From: Clostridia bacterium
GTDB taxonomy: Bacteria > Bacillota > Clostridia > Oscillospirales > Acutalibacteraceae
Assembly (NCBI GenBank): GCA_024404145.1
Contig: JAKSQK010000001.1
Coordinates: 186,001-250,000, forward strand
DNA: 64,000 nucleotides
Direction: 5' to 3'
The notes under the pieces were generated by a model. It worked only from the letters and a program-made list of their open reading frames with translations. It was not told the DNA's origin and did not search any database. Below are positions 46,254-54,667 of this stretch, piece after piece. Position 1 is the first letter of the stretch. Each line of letters begins with the position of its first letter. Made by a program: the position numbers and the translations under genes.

Positions 46254-46325
46254 TCCCAAGGTTGGCGAGAATAAATTATGCCAAATATAAAACGGGGCAT
46301 TTTTTCGCAATAGTTGGGTAACCAA
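46254..46325 (+). other. Second structured element between the L-box terminator and dapA
   Basis: A short terminator-like hairpin ATGCC/GGCAT (46278-46300) is followed by five T residues. It is enclosed by CCCAA (46255-46259) and TTGGG (46314-46318), and a further GGTT/AACC match crosses that pairing. This could be a second attenuator or a pseudoknot. No known class was recognised. Confidence 0.35.
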
Positions 46326-46356
46326 ATTTATCTTTTGGAAAGAAATGGTGGTTATT

Positions 46357-47244
46357 ATGAAGAAAAATACTATTTTTAAGGGCGTAGCAACGGCTATCGT
46401 AACGCCTTTCAAAAACGGAAACATTGATTATGATGCTTTCGACCGTTTGGTTGAATGGCAAATTAAATCGGGTGTAAGCGGAATAGTAGTTGCCGGAACA
46501 ACCGGAGAGGGTTCAACGCTTACCGATAAAGAGCATAGAGAACTCATTAAACATTGTGTTGAAACCGTTAACGGCAGAGTTAAGGTTATTGCCGGAACCG
46601 GCTCTAACGATACGGCTTATGCCATTTCGCTTTCAAAATATGCCTGTGAAGTAGGCGCAGATGCGCTTTTGCTCGTAACGCCATATTATAACAAAGCAAC
46701 TCAAAACGGACTTTATGAGTCCTTTAAGGCAATAGCAGATGAGGTGGATAAGCCCTGTATACTTTATAATGTTCCGTCAAGAACGGGCTGCAATATTAAG
46801 CCGGAAACGGTTGTCCGTCTTGCCGACCATAAAAATATTGTTGCAATAAAAGAAGCCAGTGGAGATATTTCGCAGGTTGCTGAACTTGCATCGCTTGTCG
46901 GCGATAAGTTAGATATTTATTCGGGAAACGACGACCAAATCGTTCCTATTTTGTCCCTCGGCGGAAGCGGTGTTATTTCTGTACTTTCAAATGTTTGCCC
47001 GAAAGAAACCGCAAAGATGTGCGATGCTTTCTTTGAGGGGGATATAAAAACTGCAAGAGAATTGCAACTAAAATATCTTGAACTTATAAATTCGCTGTTT
47101 TGCGAGGTTAATCCAATACCCGTTAAATGCGCTGTATCAAAACTCGGTTTCGGCGAAAATTCTCTCAGGTTGCCCCTAACCGTTATGGAGGAGAATAACG
47201 AAGCCAGATTAGTAAAAGCTATGCAAGATAACGGTTTAATTTAA
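46357..47244 (+). CDS. dapA: 4-hydroxy-tetrahydrodipicolinate synthase
   Basis: 295 residues, TIM barrel of the DapA/NAL family. 'GTTGEGSTLTDKEH' near 46, the catalytic Tyr in 'ILYNVPSRTGCNI' near 135 and the Schiff-base Lys in 'IVAIKEASGD' near 164. It condenses pyruvate with aspartate semialdehyde, the first step of the DAP/lysine branch. ATG 46357 has GGTGG upstream; the ATG 12 bases earlier is possible. First gene after the L-box. Confidence 0.96.
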   Translation: MKKNTIFKGVATAIVTPFKNGNIDYDAFDRLVEWQIKSGVSGIVVAGTTGEGSTLTDKEHRELIKHCVETVNGRVKVIAGTGSNDTAYAISLSKYACEVGADALLLVTPYYNKATQNGLYESFKAIADEVDKPCILYNVPSRTGCNIKPETVVRLADHKNIVAIKEASGDISQVAELASLVGDKLDIYSGNDDQIVPILSLGGSGVISVLSNVCPKETAKMCDAFFEGDIKTARELQLKYLELINSLFCEVNPIPVKCAVSKLGFGENSLRLPLTVMEENNEARLVKAMQDNGLI

Positions 47245-47271
47245 TTTGAATATAATAAAGAAGGAAAACTT

Positions 47272-48249
47272 ATGAAAATCGGTATTTACGGTTACGGGAA
47301 TTTAGGCAGAGGCGTTGAACTTGCCGTTAATAGCGCTCCCGATATGGAACTTTTCGGAATTTTTACAAGGAGAGACCCGAGCACCGTTAAAAGTGTTCTC
47401 AACACTGCTGTATATTCGGCAAACGATGTTTTGAAGTATAAAGATGAAATTGATGTTATGATTATTTGCGGCGGCTCGGCTACCGACCTTCCTTTTATGA
47501 CACCCGACCTTGCGCAAAACTTCAATGTTGTTGACAGTTTTGATACTCATGCAAATATTTCTTCTCATTTTGAAAATGTTGATAAAACCGCAAAAAGCGG
47601 TAAAAAAGTTGCTGTAATTTCTGTTGGTTGGGATCCGGGAATGTTTTCTGTTGCCCGTATTTATTCTTCCGCCATTCTTCCAAACGGCAAAGATAATACA
47701 TTTTGGGGCAGAGGAGTAAGTCAGGGCCATTCAGATGCGATAAGAAGAATAAAAGGTGTTATAGATGCCCGTCAATATACCGTTCCGGTTGAAGAAACTC
47801 TGAACAAAGTCAGAAACGGCGATATGGCTGACCTTACGGCAAGGCAAAAGCATATAAGAGAATGTTTTGTTGTTGTTGAGGACGGCGCTGATAAAAAAGA
47901 AATAGAAAAAGAAATTAAAGAAATGCCTAACTATTTTGCTGATTACGATACCTTTGTAACTTTCATTTCGGCAGAGGAAATGAAAGAAAATCATTCGTCG
48001 CTTCCTCATGGGGGGCTCGTTATCAGAAACGGATTTACAGGCAAAGATAACGAAAATTCGCATACGATAGAATACCGCCTCAAACTTGATTCAAATCCCG
48101 AGTTTACAGGCAGTGTTCTCGTGGCTTATGCCCGTGCGGCAAAGCGCATGAATGATAAAGGCGATAACGGCTGTAAAACCGCCTTTGATATTGCACCGGC
48201 ATTATTGTCGCCGTTGAGCGCAGAGGAATTGCGCCATACTTTACTTTAA
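47272..48249 (+). CDS. ddh: meso-diaminopimelate D-dehydrogenase
   Basis: 325 residues. NADPH-binding 'IGIYGYGNLGRGVE' at the N-terminus, 'IICGGSATDLPFM' near 64, 'VVDSFDTHANI' near 90, 'VGWDPGMFSVARIYSSA' near 120, and 'WGRGVSQGHSDAIRRI' near 145, all typical of Ddh. It forms meso-DAP from tetrahydrodipicolinate in one reductive amination with ammonia, so DapD, DapE and DapF type steps are not needed. It lies 27 bases after dapA and 11 before lysA. Confidence 0.96.
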   Translation: MKIGIYGYGNLGRGVELAVNSAPDMELFGIFTRRDPSTVKSVLNTAVYSANDVLKYKDEIDVMIICGGSATDLPFMTPDLAQNFNVVDSFDTHANISSHFENVDKTAKSGKKVAVISVGWDPGMFSVARIYSSAILPNGKDNTFWGRGVSQGHSDAIRRIKGVIDARQYTVPVEETLNKVRNGDMADLTARQKHIRECFVVVEDGADKKEIEKEIKEMPNYFADYDTFVTFISAEEMKENHSSLPHGGLVIRNGFTGKDNENSHTIEYRLKLDSNPEFTGSVLVAYARAAKRMNDKGDNGCKTAFDIAPALLSPLSAEELRHTLL

Positions 48250-48260
48250 GGAATGTTGCT

Positions 48261-49577
48261 ATGTCTTATAAAGATATGCTTATCTGCAAGAACTTGCAGA
48301 TAAATGATAAAGGTCATTTGTGTTTTGCCGGTATTGATACATTGGAACTTGCAAAACAGTATGGTACGCCGACCTATTTTATGGATGAAGACCGAATTCG
48401 TGAAATGTGTAATATCTATAAATCGGCGTTGGAAGATGCCTTTAAGGAAAAGGGCAGGGCAATTTATGCTTCGAAAGCGGCATCTTTTAAGCAGATGTAT
48501 CGGATTATGAAAGAAGAAGATATGTTTTGCGATGTTGTTTCGGTAGGCGAAATCTATACCGCAATTAAGGCAGAATTCCCTCCTGAAAAACTTTATTTTC
48601 ATTCAAATAACAAAACCGATTATGATATAGAATTTGCCATAAAAAACAATGTTGGTTTTTTTGTTATAGATAATACAGAAGAACTTCTTGCGATAGATAG
48701 AATTGCCGAAAAACTCAATAAACAACCGCAGATTATTATTAGGGTAACTCCCGGAATAGATACGCATACCTTTGAAGCGGTTGCAACGGGAAAGGTTGAT
48801 TCAAAATTCGGCTTTGCGATAGAAACCGGCGCCGCCGATGAGATAACAAAACTTGCCCTTTCTCTAAAAAATATTAAGTTTATGGGCTTTCATTGCCATG
48901 TCGGCAGTCAGTTGTTTGATTCTGATGTTTATATAAGAAGCGCCGAAATAATGCTCAATTATATAATCCATGTAAGAGATGATTTCGGCTTTTCGGCATC
49001 TATGCTCGACCTTGGCGGCGGATACGGTGTAAGGTATCTTGAAACCGACCCCACAATAGATATTTACGAAAATATAATAACGGTTGGCAAATATGTTAAA
49101 GACTTTTGCGAAAAGAATAATCTTGAGCTTATGCAGATTTCTTTTGAGCCGGGAAGAAGTATTGTAGCCGATGCCGGACTGACGCTTTATACCGTTGGTA
49201 ATGTTAAAAAAATTCCGGGATTTATCAACTATGTTTCCTGCGATGGCGGAATGGCGGATAATGTTCGATTTGCTATGTATGAAGCGCCCTATACCGTTCT
49301 GCCGGCAGGTGATATGCTTAAAAACGGCGATATGAAATCGAGCATTGTCGGAAGATGTTGCGAAAGCGGCGATGTAATTCAACCCGATGTTTTAATGCCC
49401 TCTGATATAAAGCGGGGAGATATTGTTGCGGTTTGTACAACCGGCGCTTATAATTACTCAATGGCATCAAATTATAACAGACTTCCAAAACCTCAGGTTG
49501 TTATGATTAGAAATGGAAAAACCTATGTTGCCGTTAAAGGCGAAACATTAGACGACTTAATAGATTGCGATATATAA
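48261..49577 (+). CDS. lysA: Diaminopimelate decarboxylase
   Basis: 438 residues, fold-III PLP enzyme. The PLP lysine is in 'AIYASKAASF' near residue 72. 'GFHCHVGSQLFD' near 212, 'LDLGGGYGVRY' near 251, 'SFEPGRSIVADAG' near 295 and the C-terminal 'CCESGDVIQPD' near 372 complete the active site. It converts meso-DAP to lysine. It is the last gene of the L-box operon and is followed by a strong terminator. Confidence 0.96.
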   Translation: MSYKDMLICKNLQINDKGHLCFAGIDTLELAKQYGTPTYFMDEDRIREMCNIYKSALEDAFKEKGRAIYASKAASFKQMYRIMKEEDMFCDVVSVGEIYTAIKAEFPPEKLYFHSNNKTDYDIEFAIKNNVGFFVIDNTEELLAIDRIAEKLNKQPQIIIRVTPGIDTHTFEAVATGKVDSKFGFAIETGAADEITKLALSLKNIKFMGFHCHVGSQLFDSDVYIRSAEIMLNYIIHVRDDFGFSASMLDLGGGYGVRYLETDPTIDIYENIITVGKYVKDFCEKNNLELMQISFEPGRSIVADAGLTLYTVGNVKKIPGFINYVSCDGGMADNVRFAMYEAPYTVLPAGDMLKNGDMKSSIVGRCCESGDVIQPDVLMPSDIKRGDIVAVCTTGAYNYSMASNYNRLPKPQVVMIRNGKTYVAVKGETLDDLIDCDI

Positions 49578-49578
49578 T

Positions 49579-49617
49579 AAAAGCGATTGCATTTTTATAT
49601 GCAATCGCTTTTCGTTT
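49579..49617. terminator. Bidirectional terminator after lysA
   Basis: 14-bp stem AAAAGCGATTGCAT/ATGCAATCGCTTTT (49579-49592 with 49599-49612). The plus strand is followed by CGTTTTAT. On the minus strand it would end the truncated membrane gene. Confidence 0.9.
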
Positions 49618-49883
49618 TATAAGTCTATTTCCTCAAACCGGTTTATTGATTTTTTATATGAAACAAATGTTAAAAATGAAATAATAATATAGCTTAATAA
49701 CCGTTTTGCAAATTTATATGCCGTTTTGAAAAAACCGACAAAAATTAAATTAAAAAGCCCGAAGATAAAGAAGACAAGACCGAGCGCAAAAAGATTTGCA
49801 TTCATGAGCGCATTATTTATGTATGCAGATAAACGGGAAAACACCGTCATTCTTAAAATAACGGCAATTCCCATTATAAACAA
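49617..49883 (-). pseudogene. Small membrane protein, probably a 3' gene remnant
   Basis: An 88-codon frame with two hydrophobic segments ('ALGLVFFIFGLFNLIFVGFF' and 'LLSYIIISFLTFVSY'). It has no ribosome binding site before its TTG or ATG starts. The frame stays open only to about 49913 and upstream DNA changes character at about 49885. It therefore looks like the 3' end of a membrane gene cut by an insertion or deletion; its terminator is kept. I do not recognise the family. Confidence 0.45.
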
Positions 49884-50051
49884 ACTGGCTCGGTTCGTGG
49901 GTGAACAACCTATTCAAGACCCACTGTACAAGGGAATGGTGGAACACCTGTTTTCGCCTTAAAATGGGTATGTTGAACCAATACCAATATTGAATTGCCT
50001 TAATGTTCGTATAGGCAAATAGGGTAAATGTCTATTGCGTAAATTTCAATT

Positions 50052-50786
50052 TTACTCTGCATTGTCACAATATATTTCTATCGCATCTGCTACGAATTGA
50101 GCTGTTCCTTCTCCACCATAGGCGTCGATATTCGTTGTAAAATCTCCACTGCCTGAATACATTTTTCCTAATCCACGCAAAATCTTGTTTGTACAAGTAT
50201 AAAAATTTTCTGTAATGTAGTCTTGTATTCTCTTTACAAGATTCTGTGCATCAGCAGAAGCTGGATCATTGTTTTTAATTTCACCCGCCTCTTTAAAAAG
50301 AAGCATAAATCTATCTGCCAAGATTTTTTCATCTTCCTCAGTACGCCCCTTCTGCTTTTCCTCCATCTCCTTGTATTCTGGAGTATTACCGTACAATTCC
50401 TTTGCTTGTTTGGAATACTCATCCAATTTGCTTCTATCAAAAGCCTTAAAATCCATATGTTTCACTCCTAACATTTTTATTCCAAGCGCAAAATTCATTA
50501 AGTTCTCAATATGTTCCTTCTTAAGCTTAAGCAACTCTATTTGTTGTTCTAACGCCTTACTTCTATCAAAGTCAGGACTATTAATAATCGCCTTAATGTC
50601 TTTAAGGGGAAACTCCAATTCTCTAAACAGTAGAATGTGTTGAAGGCGCTCCAGATCTGCATCGTCATACAGTCTGTAGCCAGCATCGGTATATCCCGTC
50701 GGATGTAAAAGACCAATCTTGTCATAATATTGTAGAGTGCGTATACTCACTCCGGCAAGCTTACTCACTTCATTCACTGTCATCAT
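50052..50786 (-). CDS. MerR family regulator with TipAS antibiotic-recognition domain
   Basis: 244 residues. N-terminal MerR winged helix ('VNEVSKLAGVSIRTLQYYDK', 'GYRLYDDADLERLQHI') at 3-70, a coiled-coil dimer helix (about 80-110), and a TipAS domain (about 125-244) ending 'FTTNIDAYGGEGTAQFVADAI'. TipAS-type regulators (TipAL, Mta) sense thiopeptides or other drugs and activate their own and efflux genes. AAAGGAGG lies 7 bases before the ATG. The promoter has the 19-bp spacer with an operator, so it is probably autoregulated. No efflux gene is adjacent. Codon and base use differ somewhat from the flanking core genes. Confidence 0.92.
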   Translation of the reverse strand: MMTVNEVSKLAGVSIRTLQYYDKIGLLHPTGYTDAGYRLYDDADLERLQHILLFRELEFPLKDIKAIINSPDFDRSKALEQQIELLKLKKEHIENLMNFALGIKMLGVKHMDFKAFDRSKLDEYSKQAKELYGNTPEYKEMEEKQKGRTEEDEKILADRFMLLFKEAGEIKNNDPASADAQNLVKRIQDYITENFYTCTNKILRGLGKMYSGSGDFTTNIDAYGGEGTAQFVADAIEIYCDNAE

Positions 50787-50816
50787 TATTATTTCCTCCT
50801 TTGTCTTGGTGACTTC

Positions 50817-50847
50817 ATTATAAACTATTACGCTGCGTCAGAGTCAA
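50817..50847 (-). promoter_or_regulatory. MerR-type promoter with 19-bp spacer and operator
   Basis: Minus strand: TTGACT (50847-50842) and TATAAT (50822-50817) with an overlong 19-bp spacer. The spacer holds an imperfect palindrome at 50824-50844 (ACTCTGACGC and ACTATTACGC as half-sites, 8 of 10 bases equal). This is the classic layout that MerR activators untwist. Confidence 0.85.
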
Positions 50848-50891
50848 GAAAAAAATAAAAAATCCCCGCATTTTTTCAAATGCAGGGATTT
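50848..50891 (-). terminator. Terminator of the upstream gene remnant
   Basis: Stem AAATCCC-GCATTT/AAATGC-GGGATTT; on the minus strand it is followed by TTTTTTATTTTTTTTC. It lies just downstream of the fragment at 50947 and just upstream of the MerR promoter. Confidence 0.75.
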
Positions 50892-50946
50892 GTTATGTAA
50901 TCAGAATCCTTAAAAATTCAAGGTTTTCCGCATATTTTTTTTATCC

Positions 50947-51093
50947 TTAATCGTTGTATGGTGGTACATATTTTCCGTTCGAATAGTTCCATACCATATT
51001 GGCGATTACAACATCTCCATATAATTGCTCGTCTTTGGATTCATTCAGAACAAAACGACATATTTCAACGAATATTATATTATTTTATTATTA
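50947..51093 (-). pseudogene. C-terminal gene fragment, unknown protein
   Basis: Reading the minus strand toward the stop at 50947 gives a clearly protein-like tail, 'FVEICRFVLNESKDEQLYGD' followed by 'VVIANMVWNYSNGKYVPPYN' and D. The frame meets a stop near 51095 and has no start codon or ribosome binding site. It is followed by a good terminator. It is probably the 3' end of a lost gene. I do not recognise the family. Confidence 0.5.
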
Positions 51094-51112
51094 TAAGGGA
51101 TTATAGAGCAGA

Positions 51113-51143
51113 ATAAAAAATCCGCCCGAAAATTCGGGCGGAT
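51113..51143 (-). terminator. Intrinsic terminator of ppdK
   Basis: 11-bp stem ATCCGCCCGAA/TTCGGGCGGAT (51119-51143), followed on the minus strand by TTTTTTATTC. Confidence 0.9.
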
Positions 51144-51164
51144 AATCTTTTTATAAAGATTTAA

Positions 51165-53807
51165 TTATTTCTTATCCTTAATAGCTGCCTGAGCTGCGGC
51201 AAGACGAGCAATCGGAACACGGAAAGGTGAGCACGATACATAGTCAAGACCGATGCTATTGCAGAATTCGATGGAAGAAGGATCGCCGCCATGCTCACCG
51301 CAGATACCGCAGTGGAGGTTGGCGCGGGTGTTCTTACCGTTCTTAACTGCCATTTCCATAAGCTGACCAACACCGGTGGTGTCAAGACGGGCAAACGGAT
51401 CGGATTCGAAAATCTTATTTGAATAGTAGCTCGGGAGGAACTTACCAGCGTCATCACGGCTGAAACCGAATGTCATCTGGGTAAGGTCGTTAGTACCGAA
51501 GCAGAAGAATTCAGCTTCCTTAGCGATATCACCGGCTGTAAGAGCAGCACGGGGGATTTCAATCATAGTACCAACTTCATATTTAAGGTCAGAACCGGCT
51601 GCCTTAATAACTTCGTCAGCAGTTGCAACAACAACATCTTTAACGAATTTAAGCTCTTTGATTTCACATGCTAACGGAATCATAATTTCGGGAACTATGT
51701 TCCAGTCGGCATGTTTCTTCTGAACGGCAAGAGCTGCTTTAATTACAGCTTTTGTCTGCATCTTTGCAATTTCAGGATAGGTAACTGCAAGACGGCAACC
51801 ACGGTGTCCCATCATCGGGTTGAACTCGTGGAGGTCAGAGCAGAGCTGCTTAATCTGAGCAACGGTTTTACCCTGAGCTTTTGCAAGAATTTCGATATCT
51901 GCTTCTTCTGTCGGAACGAACTCATGAAGCGGAGGATCGAGGAAACGGATGGTTACAGGATAACCGCCCAAAGCTTCAAATAAGCCCTCGAAGTCTGCCT
52001 GCTGCATCGGTTCGATCTTATCAAGAGCAGCTTCACGCTCTTCAACAGTTTCAGAGCAAATCATTTCACGGAAAGCATCAATTCTGCCTTCGCCGAAGAA
52101 CATATGCTCTGTACGGCAAAGACCGATACCCTGAGCACCGAGTTCAGCAGCGCGTTTTGCGTCAGCAGGTGTATCAGCATTTGTGCGAACACCCAACTTT
52201 TTATATTTATCGGCAAGTTTCATAATTCTGCCGAAGTAACCGCTGTTAGGATCAGCAGGAACGGTCGGAATCATCAAATCATAGATGTTACCGGTTGAAC
52301 CGTCAAGAGAAAGACCGTCGCCTTCCTTGAATACTTTACCGGCGAGAGTGAACTGCTTGTTTTCTTCGTCCATCTTAATATCGCCGCAACCTGAAACGCA
52401 GCAGGTACCCATACCACGGGCAACAACGGCAGCGTGAGAGGTCTGACCGCCACGAACGGTTAAGATACCCTGAGCGTATTTCATACCCTCGATATCTTCC
52501 GGTGAGGTTTCAAGACGAACAAGAATAACCTTTTCTCCGGCTTTGCCTTTTTCAGCGGCATCTTCTGCTGTAAATACGATTTTACCGGCAGCAGCACCTG
52601 GGGAAGCGGCAATACCCTTACCAACAACATTGTTCTTGTCAGCATCTTTAAGAGCTTTAACATCAAATGTCGGGTGGAGAAGCATATCAAGACTCTTAGC
52701 ATCAATTTGCATAAGAGCTTCTTCTTCTGTGATCATGCCTTCGTCGATCAAATCACAAGCGATTTTAATTGCGGCAGCGGCAGTTCTCTTACCGTTACGG
52801 GTTTGAAGCATATAGAGTTCGCCGTGCTCAACGGTGAATTCCATATCCTGCATATCACGGTAGTGGTCTTCAAGAATTTTGCAAACATCGTTGAACTTCT
52901 TGAAAGCTTGTGGGAACTTATCAGCCATTTCTGCAATCGGCATCGGAGTACGAACACCGGCAACAACATCTTCGCCCTGAGCGTTTGTTAAGAATTCGCC
53001 CATAAGACCTTTTTCACCGGTAGCCGGGTTACGGGTAAATGCAACACCTGTTCCGCAATCTTCACCCATATTACCGAATGCCATTGACTGAACATTAACG
53101 GCAGTACCCCAAGAATAAGGAATATCGTGGTCCATACGATAGATGTTTGCACGGGGGTTGTCCCATGAACGGAAAACGGCTTTAATAGCTGCAAACAACT
53201 GTTCCTTAGGATCATCGGGGAAGTCAGTTCCTAACTGATTTTTGTATTCGGCTTTGAACTGATTAGCAAGTTCTTTGAGGTCATCGGCAGTAAGGTCAAC
53301 GTCAAAAGTAACGCCCTTCTTTTCTTTCATTTCGTCGATGAGCTTTTCGAAATACTTTTTACCGACTTCCATAACAACATCAGAGAACATCTGAATGAAA
53401 CGGCGATAGCAGTCCCAAGCCCAACGGGGGTTGTTAGACTGTTCTGCGATAACATTTACAACATCCTCATTAAGACCGAGGTTCAAAATGGTATCCATCA
53501 TACCGGGCATTGAGGCACGGGCGCCGGAACGAACAGAAACGAGAAGAGGATTTTTCTTATCGCCGAACTTTTTGCCGGTGATGTTTTCCATCTTTTCAAT
53601 GTTCTCCATGATTTCTGCCTGGATATCAGCGTTAATCTGACGGCCATCTTCGTAATACTGTGTACAAGCTTCGGTGGAAATAGTGAAACCCTGCGGAACG
53701 GGAAGACCGATTTTGGTCATCTCAGCAAGATTCGCACCTTTACCGCCCAAAAGCTCACGCATAGAAGCGTCGCCTTCGCTGAAAAGGTAAACATACTTGT
53801 GACTCAT
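51165..53807 (-). CDS. ppdK: Pyruvate, phosphate dikinase
   Basis: 880 residues, the usual length. N-terminal ATP-grasp domain (1-340, 'GGKGANLAEMTKIGLPVPQG' region and 'SVRSGARASMPGMMDTILNLG' region), phosphohistidine domain with the catalytic His in 'GGQTSHAAVVARGMG' near 457, and the C-terminal PEP/pyruvate TIM barrel with 'CGICGEHGGDPSS' near 835. It interconverts PEP with pyruvate using AMP and pyrophosphate and often replaces pyruvate kinase flux in anaerobic Clostridia. AGGAGG precedes the ATG. Base composition is that of a highly expressed gene. It is monocistronic. Confidence 0.97.
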   Translation of the reverse strand: MSHKYVYLFSEGDASMRELLGGKGANLAEMTKIGLPVPQGFTISTEACTQYYEDGRQINADIQAEIMENIEKMENITGKKFGDKKNPLLVSVRSGARASMPGMMDTILNLGLNEDVVNVIAEQSNNPRWAWDCYRRFIQMFSDVVMEVGKKYFEKLIDEMKEKKGVTFDVDLTADDLKELANQFKAEYKNQLGTDFPDDPKEQLFAAIKAVFRSWDNPRANIYRMDHDIPYSWGTAVNVQSMAFGNMGEDCGTGVAFTRNPATGEKGLMGEFLTNAQGEDVVAGVRTPMPIAEMADKFPQAFKKFNDVCKILEDHYRDMQDMEFTVEHGELYMLQTRNGKRTAAAAIKIACDLIDEGMITEEEALMQIDAKSLDMLLHPTFDVKALKDADKNNVVGKGIAASPGAAAGKIVFTAEDAAEKGKAGEKVILVRLETSPEDIEGMKYAQGILTVRGGQTSHAAVVARGMGTCCVSGCGDIKMDEENKQFTLAGKVFKEGDGLSLDGSTGNIYDLMIPTVPADPNSGYFGRIMKLADKYKKLGVRTNADTPADAKRAAELGAQGIGLCRTEHMFFGEGRIDAFREMICSETVEEREAALDKIEPMQQADFEGLFEALGGYPVTIRFLDPPLHEFVPTEEADIEILAKAQGKTVAQIKQLCSDLHEFNPMMGHRGCRLAVTYPEIAKMQTKAVIKAALAVQKKHADWNIVPEIMIPLACEIKELKFVKDVVVATADEVIKAAGSDLKYEVGTMIEIPRAALTAGDIAKEAEFFCFGTNDLTQMTFGFSRDDAGKFLPSYYSNKIFESDPFARLDTTGVGQLMEMAVKNGKNTRANLHCGICGEHGGDPSSIEFCNSIGLDYVSCSPFRVPIARLAAAQAAIKDKK

Positions 53808-53953
53808 TAAGAATCAACCTCCTAAAAATAATATATGAAACTAAATAAAGAATCCGAAAAAACATCTATTTCGAATATCCAAGTTATTATACCAAATTTA
53901 TGAAAAAAAATAAAGCATTTTTTTTAGAAACCTTAATATTTATAAATATATAT

Positions 53954-53983
53954 TAAAAAAAAGCCATCTTTCGACGGCTTTTT
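53954..53983 (-). terminator. Terminator of the ECF S component gene
   Basis: Stem AAAAAGCCGTC/GATGGCTTTTT with a GAAA loop (minus strand), then more T residues. Confidence 0.85.
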
Positions 53984-53985
53984 GA

Positions 53986-54600
53986 CTATTTTGCACTTAT
54001 TTTCCGTAAATATTTGTCAAGTGTTTTCGCGACAAAGGAACCTACAATGACGGTAATGACCAATTCGACAAGTCCGTTAACGGTGAAAGCGGCGGTAATA
54101 ACGGCTTTGAAAAATTTTGTACCGAGCGAAGTATTCCCGAAAAAGAAGAAATATCCTGAAAGGAACAAAAGCGTATTGAAAACGGGCATACACGCGCAAG
54201 AAACGGAGTATCCTATAACATTTACGGAACGGTAGTTTTTTTCGGCGTTTTTCTTAAATGCGAGAAAAACAAGAGCGGTGATAAGACCTGCAATTATTCT
54301 TGTAACAAAACAAACGATAACCGTTCCGACAGGGTTTGCTTCAAGCATTAACGGGGCTGTTTTGTCGGGCATAAAACCGATATTAAAACACATAAGAAAA
54401 CTTGTGAGCCCGAATAAAAAACTCAGATAAACTGCGCTCGAAACACCAAGACAAACGGCGCCGATGGCAACCGGAATTGTCATAAGAGTTATCGACAAAT
54501 AAGGCGTTACAATATAACCTATCGGCGTAAAATCCATAATAATCATAATTGCCGTGAACAACGCCAAAAGGGTCAATTTGAATGTGTTTTGTTTTTTCAT
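53986..54600 (-). CDS. ECF transporter S component, probably pantothenate
   Basis: 204 residues, six predicted membrane segments, matching the substrate-binding S subunit of energy-coupling factor vitamin importers. The N-terminus 'LTLLALFTAIMIIMDFTPIGY' is a typical S-component start with the conserved small residues that contact EcfT. The gene is next to coaX (type III pantothenate kinase) on the same strand, 67 bases downstream, so the vitamin is probably pantothenate, as with PanT. Shared EcfA/EcfT subunits are not in the window. Specificity is inferred from context only. Confidence 0.85.
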   Translation of the reverse strand: MKKQNTFKLTLLALFTAIMIIMDFTPIGYIVTPYLSITLMTIPVAIGAVCLGVSSAVYLSFLFGLTSFLMCFNIGFMPDKTAPLMLEANPVGTVIVCFVTRIIAGLITALVFLAFKKNAEKNYRSVNVIGYSVSCACMPVFNTLLFLSGYFFFFGNTSLGTKFFKAVITAAFTVNGLVELVITVIVGSFVAKTLDKYLRKISAK

Positions 54601-54667
54601 ATAAATTCCTCCGATGCTATCCTTAAAAAGGTACAGCTCATATTTTTAACTGCAAACGCAGGTAAAT

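Noticed and set aside
49726..49962. Plus-strand frame across the junction at about 49885
   Set aside because: It is antisense to the membrane remnant, has no ribosome binding site, and its last 24 codons belong to a different piece of DNA; not called as a gene.
52100..53000. Plus-strand frames opposite ppdK
   Set aside because: They are shadows of the highly biased ppdK coding sequence, without ribosome binding sites or recognisable motifs.
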